From Asterias amurensis (taxonomy: Eukaryota > Echinodermata > Asteroidea > Forcipulatida > Asteriidae), in assembly GCF_032118995.1 (NCBI RefSeq), contig NC_092649.1, positions 14,642,191 through 14,706,190 on the forward strand: a stretch of 64,000 nucleotides of DNA, written 5' to 3'. The notes under the pieces were generated by a model. The model was not told the DNA's origin. It ran no database searches and saw nothing but the letters and a program-made list of their open reading frames with translations. Below, one piece after another: positions 10,078 through 21,824 of this stretch; within the stretch, counting starts at the first letter, position 1, and each line of letters starts with the position of its first letter. A program made the position numbers and the translations under genes.

Positions 10078-11142
10078 ATGATGGAGATATCTACAGTTTC
10101 TGGTCCTACAATTGATGAACCTCAAGTTAGCTCAAAAGGTGCTGCTTTTTATGTATATTTGACATTAGGCTCACTTGGATTGATAGGAAATGCATTCGTG
10201 TGTCTGGTCATGATAAGATATAGGAATGTGTTCAACTCGTCAACTAACAAACTCATCATCCACCAATCTGCAGTGGATTTTCTGACCTGTCTAGTGTTTA
10301 TTCTGCGCCTCTGCTTGGTGATATCGCCAGGAAATGTGCCCCAGAACACACTGGGTACATTCTATTGTAAACTTTGGTCGTCCAGCTTACCACAGTTTGC
10401 GTTGTTCATCACATCAAGTTACAACCTGGTTGCAATCTCTATTGAAAGATATTATGCGACCTGCCAGCCTATCAGACATCGTAACCTTTTTTCAAGCCGT
10501 CGACTCAAGATTATCATGGCTGCTGCCTGGATATGTGGTTGGGTTCCGGAGTTACACGCCGTGTTCATAGCGCAAAGGATCGCTGGGGATTGTTCCTTTA
10601 TTTGGCCAAGTCCTGAAACTCAAGCTTTAGGTGGTTTCTTGGTATTCTCACAAGAGCTATTCATCCCGATCGCAGTCATTATCTTTGCCTACACTAACAT
10701 TATCTCAGAGCTCCGTACGCGATCCAGAGCCAGGGCTGCAGACAACAATCAAGACGCGAGAAACATGCTGTCTAGAGCCAACAAGAACGTCACCAAGACG
10801 TTACTGGTAGTGGCTGTCTTCTTCGGTATCTGTTGGACCCCTGCAAGCATCAGCTACTTGCTGTTTAATTTCGGTATTAATAGTTTCGTCAGTTACAACA
10901 GCGCGTTGCCGGCAGTCACTACCATTGTCACGGTGAATCTGTGCATTAACCCGGTCATCTACTGCTTCACATATGAACGCTTTCAGAAACAAGCCAAAAA
11001 GATGATATGTGGTGGATATCAACACAATGTCAACCGTGTGGACACCACTAGTGGATCAACAAGGCAGGTAACAAACGCACAACACACCGCTCAGGTTTCA
11101 GTTATTAGTGCACCAAGCATCCCGCATGCTGACGAACCTTAA
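10078..11142 (+). CDS. Rhodopsin-class (class A) G protein-coupled receptor, orphan
   Basis: A 354-residue seven-helix receptor in one exon, expected at the plasma membrane. Visible class A marks: GLIGNAF with Asn38 in TM1; SAVDFL with Asp67 in TM2; Cys97 at the top of TM3, which can pair with the Cys of GDCSF in loop 2; ERY at 123-125 in place of DRY; CWTP in TM6; NPVIY in TM7. The open frame continues upstream of the ATG without a better start, so I chose ATG 10078; the next codon is also ATG. The short N-terminus lacks an N-glycosylation sequon. The NKLIIHQSAVDF stretch resembles peptide-receptor-like orphans common in echinoderms, but the ligand cannot be named. Two broken copies lie upstream. 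The C-tail is rich in Ser, Thr and Gln and forms the first unit of a repeat array. Confidence 0.93.
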   Translation: MMEISTVSGPTIDEPQVSSKGAAFYVYLTLGSLGLIGNAFVCLVMIRYRNVFNSSTNKLIIHQSAVDFLTCLVFILRLCLVISPGNVPQNTLGTFYCKLWSSSLPQFALFITSSYNLVAISIERYYATCQPIRHRNLFSSRRLKIIMAAAWICGWVPELHAVFIAQRIAGDCSFIWPSPETQALGGFLVFSQELFIPIAVIIFAYTNIISELRTRSRARAADNNQDARNMLSRANKNVTKTLLVVAVFFGICWTPASISYLLFNFGINSFVSYNSALPAVTTIVTVNLCINPVIYCFTYERFQKQAKKMICGGYQHNVNRVDTTSGSTRQVTNAQHTAQVSVISAPSIPHADEP

Positions 11143-11570
11143 CATGCAATCTCAGAAGGAACTGTGTTCAGTCATCTACCAATCCACGTTTTCAACCGGA
11201 ATGTGGATACTACATGTGGATCAACGAGGCTCAGACCGATACAGTATTAACATCGCACAAGTAACAGTTATAGAAAGCACTCAACATTCGTGAACCGTAA
11301 AGAACGCAAATCAGTTGAAACTGTTTTCAGTCATCTACTGTTTCCTGAATTGTCAACTGGAATGTGGACACTAATTGTGTATCAACAAGGCTAAAACCAA
11401 TACAGTGTCAACATCGCACAATTTCAGTTATAAAATGCACAAACAATTCCTAAAGAAAATATCGTTGTCAACTTGAATGTAGACACCACTTGTGGGTCAA
11501 CAAGGCTCAGACAGATACAGTATCAACATCGCACAAATAACAACTATTAAATGCACTCAATGTTCTTGCT
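11017..11570 (+). repeat. Degenerate tandem array starting inside the GPCR tail
   Basis: About four diverged units of roughly 140-160 bases. Each has a GTCAACCGxxTGTGGACACC-like start, a GTGGATCAACAAGGC core and a CAGTTATxxxxTGCAC-like end. The first unit encodes the receptor C-tail; the others follow the stop codon at 11142 and run to about 11570. Confidence 0.65.
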
Positions 11571-11760
11571 AAATTTTAAAATGAAAGAAGAAACTCATAA
11601 CATTCATCTACTGTTTCAAATCGTCAAGCGAAATAACTAAATACATTTGCCACAGTGGTCGTAAAAATAAAAGATTTCCGAGGTTAAAAAGTTTTGTAGT
11701 CGCACTCGCTTTTAGCCACCGGGGAATACTTTTTGCAGTCACTTGCACTGGTACTAACGC

Positions 11761-12234
11761 CGTTGTCAGATGCAATTGTGTCCGCCAAGCAATACTGTCC
11801 GCTCCGGACACTTTCGCATATGCAATCGTGTCCGGGGCTATGCAAAAACCGCCATGCGGACATGTACATGACTGTACATGTATATGCGCGCGTAAGCGAG
11901 CGTGCATGCACTGAACCTACATGCATCATGAATATTCACGTAATTTATAATTGCAGCGAATACCCGAGGACCGAACATTTCCCATGTCATTCATGACAAG
12001 CACTTAGCTTGTAACAACAAAATTGCGAACGTGTTCTGTCGACCATGGGTGATTAATTTACTGCAAGGACGGTTTTGCACGGGGCGGACACAACTGCATA
12101 TGCAAATGTGCATTATGCAGCAGCGTCCGGGCGGACATGATTGCTTATGCAAAACCGTCCGGCGAACATTATTGCATATGTAATAATGTCCTCCGGATAG
12201 TATTGCATAGAAGACATAATTGCATGCGACACCG
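11761..12234. mobile_element. Inverted-repeat element with CGGACA / TTGCATATGCAA motifs (family F6)
   Basis: The left end is a GTGTCAGATGCAATTGTGTCC-like sequence, the right end GGACATAATTGCATGCGACAC. The inside repeats short blocks of CCGGACAC and the palindrome GCATATGC many times, arranged mostly toward both ends with a different middle (TGTACATGAC, GAATATTCACG). No open frame is convincing. Other copies: 42672, 44811 and 62491. Confidence 0.8.
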
Positions 12235-12239
12235 TCCTT

Positions 12240-13668
12240 AATTGGGCACTTCGCACAATGGTTTACTTCAAATAATATAATTAATGACATGTAGATTTAT
12301 GACGTCGTGTATGTTAATTTGAAATGGTTGTGTATTTAGATTTACTTAAATATACAAAGACACATGAGGTAGGACTACCAATAGGGTTAAGACCTGGGCC
12401 CTATTTGCGTGGACTTGGTTCCACGTCTGCGATCGTGGTTTTTAGTCTATCCGATCCGATAGCCAATACATTATTGCATGAAATAGCGTCCTCTTGCAGA
12501 TTAATCTCCCTCAATGGCCTATACGATCACCCTGGGATTGCTTGTGGAGCGTGTGAGATAGCAAATCTGCTGGGAAATTCTGTGTGGCTGATGAAGATAA
12601 AATAACCGCAGCTTGAATTCAATTCTACATTATGCGCTTCCCCGACATGGATCCTCACTTTGGCCCACATGTCTATATGAATTCCATGTATCATAGTGAC
12701 ATAATGGGATAACCCAAATATTACCCAGGCGGTTTTACTAGTCGAGAGAGGGGCCCCAGTTTGGGTTATCTGGGACTAAAGCCGCTGTGTGGTTCTTGGG
12801 TGCAGAATTCGGTGGGTCCACACGGCGAACCATTGGCCCACGTGGGACCCAGATGAGTCCCAGATCAGTTTCTCGGCCTACCCATTATGGTCCATGTAAT
12901 TATTGAGTACATGATCCGAATGGGCACTTATGGGTTGCCCCAAATGGGCCCCATATTGATGTGACCCACATGGTACCCACATAGACATGTTATTTTTTTT
13001 TCTTTTCGTTGAAAGTTTATTATTAATCTTCTCTGAAGAAGGTCCGGATTGGATCGAAAGCTAAGGCCATCATTAATCTTTAATATAACCTGTTGACCTG
13101 GCCGGTTGTCAGTGTTTGGAAAAAAATCTGTCCTCCATACCGAAAATTAATATTGGCTGAGGAAGATTGATTCAAAAGAGGGCGCTATCAGAACAATTAA
13201 TTTGCACACAGTTTAGTGTATTGGGGGACATACTCTCCAGGGGACAGAAAGTCCTCACACATCGGCAAAACACACGTTAACAGTGTGTATGCAGTTCACA
13301 CCAAAAAATGTTGGGAGTGGAAAAGCGGGAAAAGGACATTAAGGGGGAACTAAACATTTATGTACTTTGTTTAATATCTTTTCTTTTTCCATTTTTTTTT
13401 TCCTGCAGCCATGTTAATAAACTGCTATTATTTAATTTAAATAAACACGTAATTGATGTATTAAAACAAATAGCATTGTTCTTTGTGGTGTTATTCTCAG
13501 AATTGAGGGCGCTACATGGGGACACCGATGATCACATGGTGTTTAGTGGCCGTCTGATCTCCGTGCGCATGATAGCGTTAAATAGTGGCGCAACCTGAAA
13601 ATGTCTTGGGGAAGTCAGTGACCGCTCATTGCAAACACAGACAACTAAGACCTCGAGTCCGCCAATGC
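12240..13668. other. Intergenic, no gene seen
   Basis: About 12650-12980 is an element-like patch dense in short TGGGxxCCCA and CCCAxxTGGG blocks, for example CCACATGGTACCCACA and GTGGGACCCAGATGAG. The 93- and 96-codon frames at 12324 and 13308 have no recognisable domain. Nothing else is supported. Confidence 0.5.
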
Positions 13669-13918
13669 TTAAAGGAACACGTTGCCTTGGATCGGACGAG
13701 TTGGTCTATAAAAAGCGTTTGAAACCGTTTGTTATGAAATGTATATGGTTAGAAAGATGTTTTAAAAGTAGAATATAATGATCCACACAAGTATCACTCT
13801 AAATTGCACAGGTTTTCTTTTTATACATCGCGAACTATCACGGTCAGCCATTTATGGGAGTCAAAATTTTGACTCCCATAAATGGCCGACCGTGTTATTG
13901 GACGAGGTAAAAACAAAA
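13669..13918. mobile_element. Truncated F2 mini-transposon
   Basis: The left TTAA-AGGAACACGTTGCCTTGG end and the whole hairpin core (about 13838-13893) are present, but the right half is missing after ACGAGGTAAAAACAAAA. No right TTAA end is found. Confidence 0.82.
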
Positions 13919-14818
13919 CTAGAGAGATATCGATAGATAAGCATTATAACAGACAGCAATTGTCTTCTATCGGCAACAATGACAAACAAGTAACACAGCA
14001 ATTAAAAAATGAGACAATGACTACATGACATTTACAATACAAATAAACTACATTAAAGGTGACCAGAAGATTTATGGCGAAAATCATATTTCATTACAAG
14101 TTTAGGCACACAACTCCAACATCAATAAATCATTATATGGAACTATGCAAACGGTTTTTAATATATTAGTGTCAACTGTGGTATAGTTCATTGTCAAATA
14201 AAAGAGTTATGTATTCCCTGTACAAAGACCAAATGAAACAAACAGGGGAAAATATATAATTTATGGTGGAATAGATACCCGCAGAATACGAGAGACGACA
14301 ACGGGCATATCCATTACAACATACGGTATAGACTACAGAACCTCATCGTTAATCAAAGCCTATTTCTAATTAAAATGTCTGCATTCTCTCCAAACCTTGA
14401 GGGAAAAGACTACACAACACAATGCCCCCTCATAGCCGAGCCTGAAACCCGTCCTGAATTATCGAGCCAAACCCACCCGCCAATAATTACGCATTGAATC
14501 GGCAATACTCGCCGTTGTCCGGGGCACTGGCCTCATCCGTTGCTAATGGTGAAACGCAAAGGCTTTTCATTGAGAGAGTGCCATTGGGTGTAGCGACGCG
14601 TAAGAGCTCACTTTTATTGAACCGGTGGTTTGGATATGTACATGAACCCACGCCGTTCGATCAGGATTTTTAATACAACGAATCATCTGGCGAGTTTGAT
14701 GCTGTAGTCAGCGTCTGTTTTCACATAGACACGCCCAGTGTAATTTTATATTACCTTTCCAGACTACGGGTTCGACGGGCTGTGAAGCTTACGTCGACAT
14801 TGTACACCACACGGTTTT

Positions 14819-17800
14819 ATGGGTAAGCTATACTCTTCCTTTTTATATCATCTAGATGCAATTTTAAGAACAATGTCATCTCATTTATTTGTGCAATAAT
14901 TGCTAGACATATCCAGCAGACGAGTTTGTGTTTTTTTTTATGTGCGTTATTTTTATTTTCGGGAATCACTAACGAAATGGAATTAGACAAATTTTCAGTG
15001 AGACATTTCTGTTAAGTATATGGTATAATCATGGAGGTAGCATTTTCCACAGAGAGTACGTCACCGCGTTAATTGATGATGAGCTCATTAAGATTTTGGC
15101 ACTATCTGAACTAAATATTAAAATCATCTGCGTAAACAGAAATAATGTTGTTAACTGTATTTTTCACATCATGCAAATTTATCAACCAATGGAGAAAAAT
15201 AGATTGCAAAGGTCATGTGTATTCGTGGACCTTACCAATCAATTTTCAGAAAGATTCTAAATGGTATTCCTATACATTTCGGTAATCTGTGGTGACGCGG
15301 CGTCATACAGGTTTTGGATCCCATATATGCTTTAAAGACCATTTAAAGGTATCAAAGTGTACTTGTGTTAAACTGTCAATACTAGACCTATATTGAATTT
15401 TGAGAAACCAGTTTTGAAAAGAATGCACATTTCATATGCCATTTTCCACATGTCTGGTCACATTATCATAACCATATCTTAGCAATTCAGATACGATTAC
15501 ATGTTGTGGGTTTATAATTAATTGACCACTTGACTCTGGTATCTTTCTCGAGTGGGTTTCAACTTATTTGTCACATTTTTCCCTCTCAATAATTGACAGT
15601 AACCTCTGCAAAATAATATACATAACTACTGTCATCAGAACTGCACTGAGTAAGTTTCTCTTCGAATATTATTTTCGTTGCAATTTTAATTGCTGCTTTT
15701 TTTATGCATGATCGTCGTACACGTTATATTGCATGCTATGTTCTGTTCTGTCAGCCGTTGTATTAATAATTATATTATGAGTAATGCATATATCGTTTGC
15801 ATGTTTTGTTCTCCAAGAACGCTTCGACTTTCTGCAAGGTTGTTTCTAATTCAATTAAAACCATTGTCATCTATTTCTTTTGACTGGATTCATCTGAAAG
15901 GGTTATCTTTGCTATGCAAGATAATTACAGTTATGTTAATATCAAGCAGTCAATCTCTACGCTGTACAAGTCATATGGCTTTACAAATACAAGTACATGC
16001 ACTTCCTCGACTAGGCAAACATAACACCATGATTGTCATTTTACGTGGTATGGTTGTAGATGTTTACTGCGTTACGTTCAAGTTTGCATTGCTCACAAAA
16101 TGTACTGACCTTGCTTTTTGAACCATATCAACATCAAGCACTGATAAAAACATTATTGAAAGTTCAAAATTATTTTAGGCCTTCGTACGTGCAAACCTGA
16201 GTGTTTTTCATAGGCTTTTCTAGTGGTAGTGGTGCAACCCATAAAATACACTCACACATCATACAGTGAGAGGAATAAACATTAAAACATATACAAGGAA
16301 TAAATATATATTTGGTTTGCGGTAACACCATGTGTGTAATCTACTTGCCAGGTAGGGTTTGTGCTTAGAAAACTGACTTTCGTTATTCAACTACATTAAA
16401 AAAATACGTAGAAGTCTCAAAGTTGGATCAAGTTAATGACTTATTATTCATGGACTCTTGAACTGTTATCCTCTGATCCATTTGATATGGGAGTCACAAC
16501 GCCCTTCTTATTTTACCCGAGTCCTCGAAACAAAAACACCCCTACACCAGTGTAATTTTCAATATCCCAGCAGCAATCTTGAAAAATTTCCCTACGATTC
16601 TTGGCACATATGACCAATTATTTGATGGAATATGTCATCTGTTTTCTTCCTATTTAGTTTGGTGCACCCCTTTATTATGAGGCCGTAATTAGATTAAACA
16701 TGTCCTTTTGATAAGTTTTAAGCAGTTTGTAACAGCAAATTCTCTCTTTTGAATTTAAAGTTCGTAAAGGAACTGTGTTTGCTCATCGATACATTATTTT
16801 CTCGCTAAAGGTAAAAGACCTGTTCTTGTTTACACTTATGATGATCACATGATCTAAAATCCACCTTGCCAACTGTTTCCAACAGTAACGTCTGTAAACA
16901 AAATCCCATCAATGGCCGAGCCCATGACATCCTTTTGAGTGGATTTTTTAGTTGAGTGATTCCGGTTCAATAAAGATCCAATGGGTGTTGCTAAACAGCT
17001 TTTACATGTAAATTTCGTATTCTGATGCGTCTATTGATTGCACTAGCTCTGGTGTGATCATCGATCTAAATAGGTCAAAAATGTGAGAGTATAGCCGAAG
17101 CGCCCCAGCCCCACACGATGGCAAGTATGCCAAATGTGAACCACTCAAACGTGCCTAAGCCTACTACATGTACATGTATTCCCAGCGTAGCTGCACTCTT
17201 TAATAAGTAAATTTTTGTTTTACTATCAAATTTTTGCTATCATTAAACAAATTCGTACTCAAAGAACGTAAATAAAGCATGCAGGGTAGAAACCGATTCC
17301 AGTTTATGTCTTTTTTTTGCTTGCCTAGCATAATATGGGGTTTCTTCTCTTGAGCTGATGGCACAATTCATTACACACTTCATCCATTTTTTGTTATACC
17401 TCAAATAACTGATCGTAATACTTCAATTTGAGATTTATTACAAAGGATCCGGCACACCATCCACAAAACAAAAAAAATGAAAAGTTTCACAGCATCTTGA
17501 AAACGAAAAGACCCAATTCAAGGCTTAGCCTCCCACGTACCCGAGGTTGAGAGTCAAGCCCCCCTCAAGCCCGACTGATGGGAGTCAACAACCACTCGGT
17601 ACAAACCCTTGAAGTTGCTCCTCGGCATCCAAAAATGCGATGCAGAAGTTTTGAGGAGTCTCCAAAACATTGATCCTCTAAGCACATTGATTTAGTCTCT
17701 AGTGGCAACGCAAACCATAGGTGGTCAGAGGTTATCGATGTAGAATTTGTATACGCATTGTGTAGAAAACATAAAATTACACAGTAAGTCAGGCCACATG

Positions 17801-20642
17801 GCTAGGACTTAAATTCTCAAAAGAAATTAAAGGGGTTTGAAAAAACAATTAGTGTACACTTAGTTGGCACATAATTCAACTCAGTGAAACATTTATTGTC
17901 TTTTAGGTTTAATGTTTGCTACTTTTGAAATTAAAAGTTCAACCATAAAATCAAATTGTTTTGTGATTCATGCTGGTTGTTGTTACTAGATTTCGGGTCA
18001 GGCTGACCAAGAAGTGGGTCAGGCCGCCTGGGTCCCGGAGTCCGAGTCAATTCTTGATTTATTTTTTTAATTTGTTTTAGTTTGTTCATTTATGATACTC
18101 ACACGACTTGCATGCTTCAAAAAAAAATTCAGTGGTTACTTTTTGTTAAATGATTCTGTTGTGTGATTTAATTATTAAATATTTTCATAATTGTTTAGAC
18201 TTTGCATGTTTCTGCTCGGTTTCCCAGAAATGAAATTGGTAATGTTGACTTGTATCCACAGAGATTGATTCCTTGTCTGCATGGTTATTAAATATTTAGG
18301 TCCTTGTGACGGGAGTCTGCTTGGAGGTTTTTGAGGAAACATAAGTTCACGCGAAGGTTATTGGATTTGAGTTCATATTTGTTCTGCTCTTCTATTTGGT
18401 TAAATATTGACTTTATGACCAGACCAACACATGAAACGCATCACTTCAAAACAAATATTGTAGTTGTGTTTTCCTGAAGTGACCTCACTCGAGAGGAAAT
18501 GTGTAGTCATATGGGAACGGAACTAAAGCTTTTCAAATACATAAATATCAAGGTTGTGATGAAAGTTTCGCTTCCAGAGATATAAACCACCATCCCTTAT
18601 AGAAGGGCAATTAGACAATCAAAACGGACAGCAAGTTCCATACAGCGTCACCAACAGCTTTTAAATCAATGTAATTTACAAGTTTTGGGCACAATCTGCG
18701 TTTGACAACAGTAAACACTTGAGAAGATTGTTTGTATAACTCACGGTGTGCCTTGATGTTCATGTGGGGGGGGTGTTTGATTTATTGGTGTCGTGGCTTT
18801 TCAAAAATATTGTTTTTCAAACTAATCTTAACTTACCAGTTGTCAGTTGTTAGCACAATACTTGAATTTGTTTAGATTCATGAACAAAAACATTAATAGA
18901 GATCGCTGATGATTAACAGACAGAGTACGGGGGGATTTTAGACTTTACCTTGGGAACAAAAACTCTCAGGAATGATTCAAATGACTTGTTAGTCTGTTCA
19001 ACATTTCCTGCATTCCAGACAGGAGAACTGATCAAATCAAACCATGACAGAGTAGCATCGCACGAACATTAACTTTCGAAAACAGAGAAAGGCTATCAGT
19101 ACTTAAATTGATGTTGCTCTTTGTGTAGTGGACAACCAGAGGCTGGATTGTGTACATATTTTGGGGGATATTTTAGTAATACAATCAGTCATCTGAGACA
19201 CAGCCAAAGTGATACACTTTGAAGAAAGAAAAAATATGGACAGCATGTTGAGCATACATAATAACACTCTGCTCTTTCTCTTACTTGTAAATGCAGGAGG
19301 CTGCAACAGTACAACTGCCACCGACAACTCGGCACACCAGAAACCCACGTCAAGTCAACCCAACGGAGAAGCAACAGCAGAATCCAAACCAGCAGACGAG
19401 ATGGCTCAATCTTCAAACTACGTGACCCAGTCCATGGCTGCCAAAGATCCCAAGGTCGACCCCGACTTCGATCTGATCATGGACGACGACCTAGCCGTGA
19501 ACAAGTGGCCTGCACAGCTCACCGAGCACCAGAAGAAAGAGCCTATGTCACTCATGGCCCAGGTCATGACACCAGAGCTCTTCGAGAAGCTGAAGGACAT
19601 CAGGACCCCTACTGCTAACTGGAGTATTGCCCGGGCAATGAACACCGGGACCTGCTACCCAACGTCTTTCGTAGGATGCCATGCCGGAGATCCTGAATCT
19701 TACACCATCTTTAAGGAGCTTCTTCACCCAGTTATTGAGAAGTACCACAAGGGGTACAAGCTTGATGGCTCTATGAAGCACATCACAGACATGGATCCAA
19801 CCAAGATCACGTCTAAGCTGTCGGAGTCAGCACACTCCAAGATCATCTCCACCCGCATCCGTGTGGCCAGAAACCTCAACTTCTTCCCTCTCAACCCAGG
19901 AGGCTCCATCGATACCAGGAACCAGATTGCTGAGCTCATGGAGAAGGTCTTCGCCACCATGGAAGGCGACCTGGCCGGTACGTTCTACCGCCACACCAGT
20001 ATGACCGCTGAGGAAACCAAATCTCTGGTTGACCGTCACTTCCTCTTCAGAGGCAAAGATAAGATGCAAGCTGCATCAGGGTACCATCAGCACTGGGCTC
20101 AAGGTAGGGGTATCTTCCTCAACAAGGACGAGACCTTCATCGTCTGGTTGAACGAGGGAGATCATCTTCGAATCATCTCAATGGAGAATGGCGGTGACAT
20201 CATCAGAGTATTCGAGCGTCTATCCAGGGCAATCTCAGCCATCGAAAATGGTGTCAAGAAAATCACCGGGAGAGACTCTGTCTTTGCAAGTGATCCACAT
20301 ATAGGTATGATCACATGCTGCCCGTCCAATCTAGGTACAGCTATGCGTGGTAGTGTCCACATCAAGGTCCCAGCAATGGCGGCTGCTATAGGTCTTGCTG
20401 AGATCGACAAGATGGCCCGCAAGGTGCAGTGCCAGGCCAGAGGAAGCTCCGGTGAGCACTCTGCGATTGTCGACAGGGTTGACATCTCCAACTGGAGACG
20501 CCTTGGCTTCACCGAGTACAACCTCTGCCAAGATTTGGTCAAGGGAGCCAACCTGCTTGCCTCGCTGGAAGACAAGTGCGCCGAGGAGAATATAACAGAT
20601 GCCTCTAAGCTGGACGGACTTCTGGCTGAGCTTACCATGTAG
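14819..20642 (+). CDS. ATP:guanidino phosphotransferase (arginine/creatine kinase family), predicted acylated N-terminus
   Basis: The enzyme family moves phosphate between ATP and a guanidine (arginine or creatine) to buffer energy. The catalytic exon is 19297-20642, preceded by a clear acceptor (TTCTCTTACTTGTAAATGCAG). ATGG at 14819-14822 before a GTAAGC donor joins it in frame and gives MGGCNSTT, 449 residues, a myristoylation and palmitoylation signal like that of sea urchin sperm-flagellum creatine kinase. A roughly 70-residue low-complexity linker precedes the kinase domain. Visible: nucleotide-binding arginines (STRIRVAR 186-193, Arg293, Arg352, Arg383), reactive Cys343 in CCPSNLGT, GEH at 387-389 as in arginine kinases, and a specificity loop (about 117-137) shorter than in creatine kinase. 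Odd: the usual NEEDH is NEGDH (Gly289). The remote exon 1 is less certain than the rest. There is no second or third kinase repeat. Confidence 0.88.
14823..19296 (+). other. Predicted first intron of the kinase gene
   Basis: It starts GTAAGC and ends TGCAG. It holds no good copy of the main transposon families, which is unusual for this window. The 143-codon frame at 15690-16121 has no signal or domain I recognise and I treat it as chance. A GGGTCAGG-rich patch lies near 17996-18050. Confidence 0.55.
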
Positions 20643-20676
20643 ATCGAACTATCCAATTAGAATCAAATCACATGGT

Positions 20677-20875
20677 GGGCTCAATTTCACAGAGCTGCTG
20701 TAGCAGAACAAATCGCTTAGCAATTTTCAGCTTAAAAAGGGAGAAGGATACCAGTCGTAAATATTGTACATGGTGATACTGTATCTTGGCTGGTAACCTT
20801 TTTATAGTAAGCAGAATTGTTTTGTGCTTAGCTACTTTTTGTGCAGAAGCAGCTCTATGAAATTAGGCCCTGAGC
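20677..20875. mobile_element. Mini-element with GGGCTCAATTTCA / TGAAATTAGGCCC ends (family F5), in kinase 3' UTR
   Basis: The left end GGGCTCAATTTCACAGAGCTGC is answered by GCAGCTCTATGAAATTAGGCCC. It starts about 35 bases after the stop codon, so it is probably transcribed. Related copies: 21228-21353, part of 28556-28680 and 35690-35857; the starts of the tandem units at 5528 and 7789 look like half-copies. Confidence 0.65.
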
Positions 20876-21227
20876 TGGCTGAAGGTAAAATCCGATTTCG
20901 GCGTCCAATTAAATCCCAAACCCACGATACTTTTTTTTCTGTATTGTAGTCATACATTTTGAAGACACTTAATTTATCTGTATGCATGACGTCACTAAGT
21001 TCACATTGTCTTCCTTCAGTATTCACCTTGCTTTATGCAAAATACAACTTTGTGTACTTTTCGTTTTATTTATTTATTCTTCAATTGTCAGTATATTTTC
21101 AAGTCCCGAGTTAGTCGGAGCATTTTGTTTTGTGTTTGTACAATATGAAGTGGTCATCGAAGACGGTGACTTGCTGGATTTTGGTTACAACTGCCAAAGG
21201 CTTTCATATAACATGATTAGTATACGG

Positions 21228-21353
21228 GGCTCAATTTTAAAGAGCTGCTTAAGCACAAAAGTAGCTTAGCACAACAAAAATATGCTTGTTTTTGCTTGAT
21301 AGGAAATATTAAGCACCATTGATTGCTCAAGTCTCTCTATGAAACGAGCCCTG
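21228..21353. mobile_element. Short F5 mini-element
   Basis: GGGCTCAATTTTAAAGAGCTGC at the left and CTCTATGAAACGAGCCCTG at the right, 126 bases in all. It lies just before the likely kinase polyadenylation signal. Confidence 0.6.
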
Positions 21354-21360
21354 CCGGAGA

Positions 21361-21366
21361 AATAAA
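21361..21366 (+). terminator. Candidate polyadenylation signal for the kinase gene
   Basis: AATAAA about 720 bases after the stop codon, the first such hexamer I noticed downstream. Usage is unproven. Confidence 0.35.
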
Positions 21367-21824
21367 CTTTATATAATATACTTACCACGGTAGAATATAA
21401 AATATTATCAAGTTGTTAGAACCCGTGATCCAAATTAAGTATTTAAATGAATAATGGACTGTTGCTAGATTGGTGTTTGAACTTTTGGCTAAGTTTTAAG
21501 TTGCAGATTGGGTAATAAAACAAACGAAACCTTGAATCCGTAGACGACAGCCATGCACATTGTTTAGACACATTTTGTACACGTAACTTAAAACACGGCA
21601 ACAGTGAAACTATCTTCGAGTAAACATGTTTTACAGCATAGAATTAGAACCCCAAAATTAGAAAGTTAGAATTACTCTCAAATTATTCTCTTATAAGAAC
21701 TACTCTAAAAAAATCGTCTTTAGGAAGTGGTTTTTTATCTTAATATTTGCAGTGTTCTTTATGTAGAATCGTACACTCTCAAAATATTCGGTTCAGAATC
21801 GACTCAAATACAATGTCCAAGGGG

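Noticed and set aside
15690..16121. 143-codon open frame in the kinase intron
   Set aside because: No start context, domain or neighbour support, and the composition looks like AT-rich noncoding DNA.
19236..19296. In-frame ATG at 19236 giving a hydrophobic, lipoprotein-like start (LLFLLLVNAGGC) for the kinase
   Set aside because: The stretch has a good polypyrimidine tract and ends in TGCAG directly before the exon, so it reads better as intron end. The hydrophobic residues come from translating that tract.
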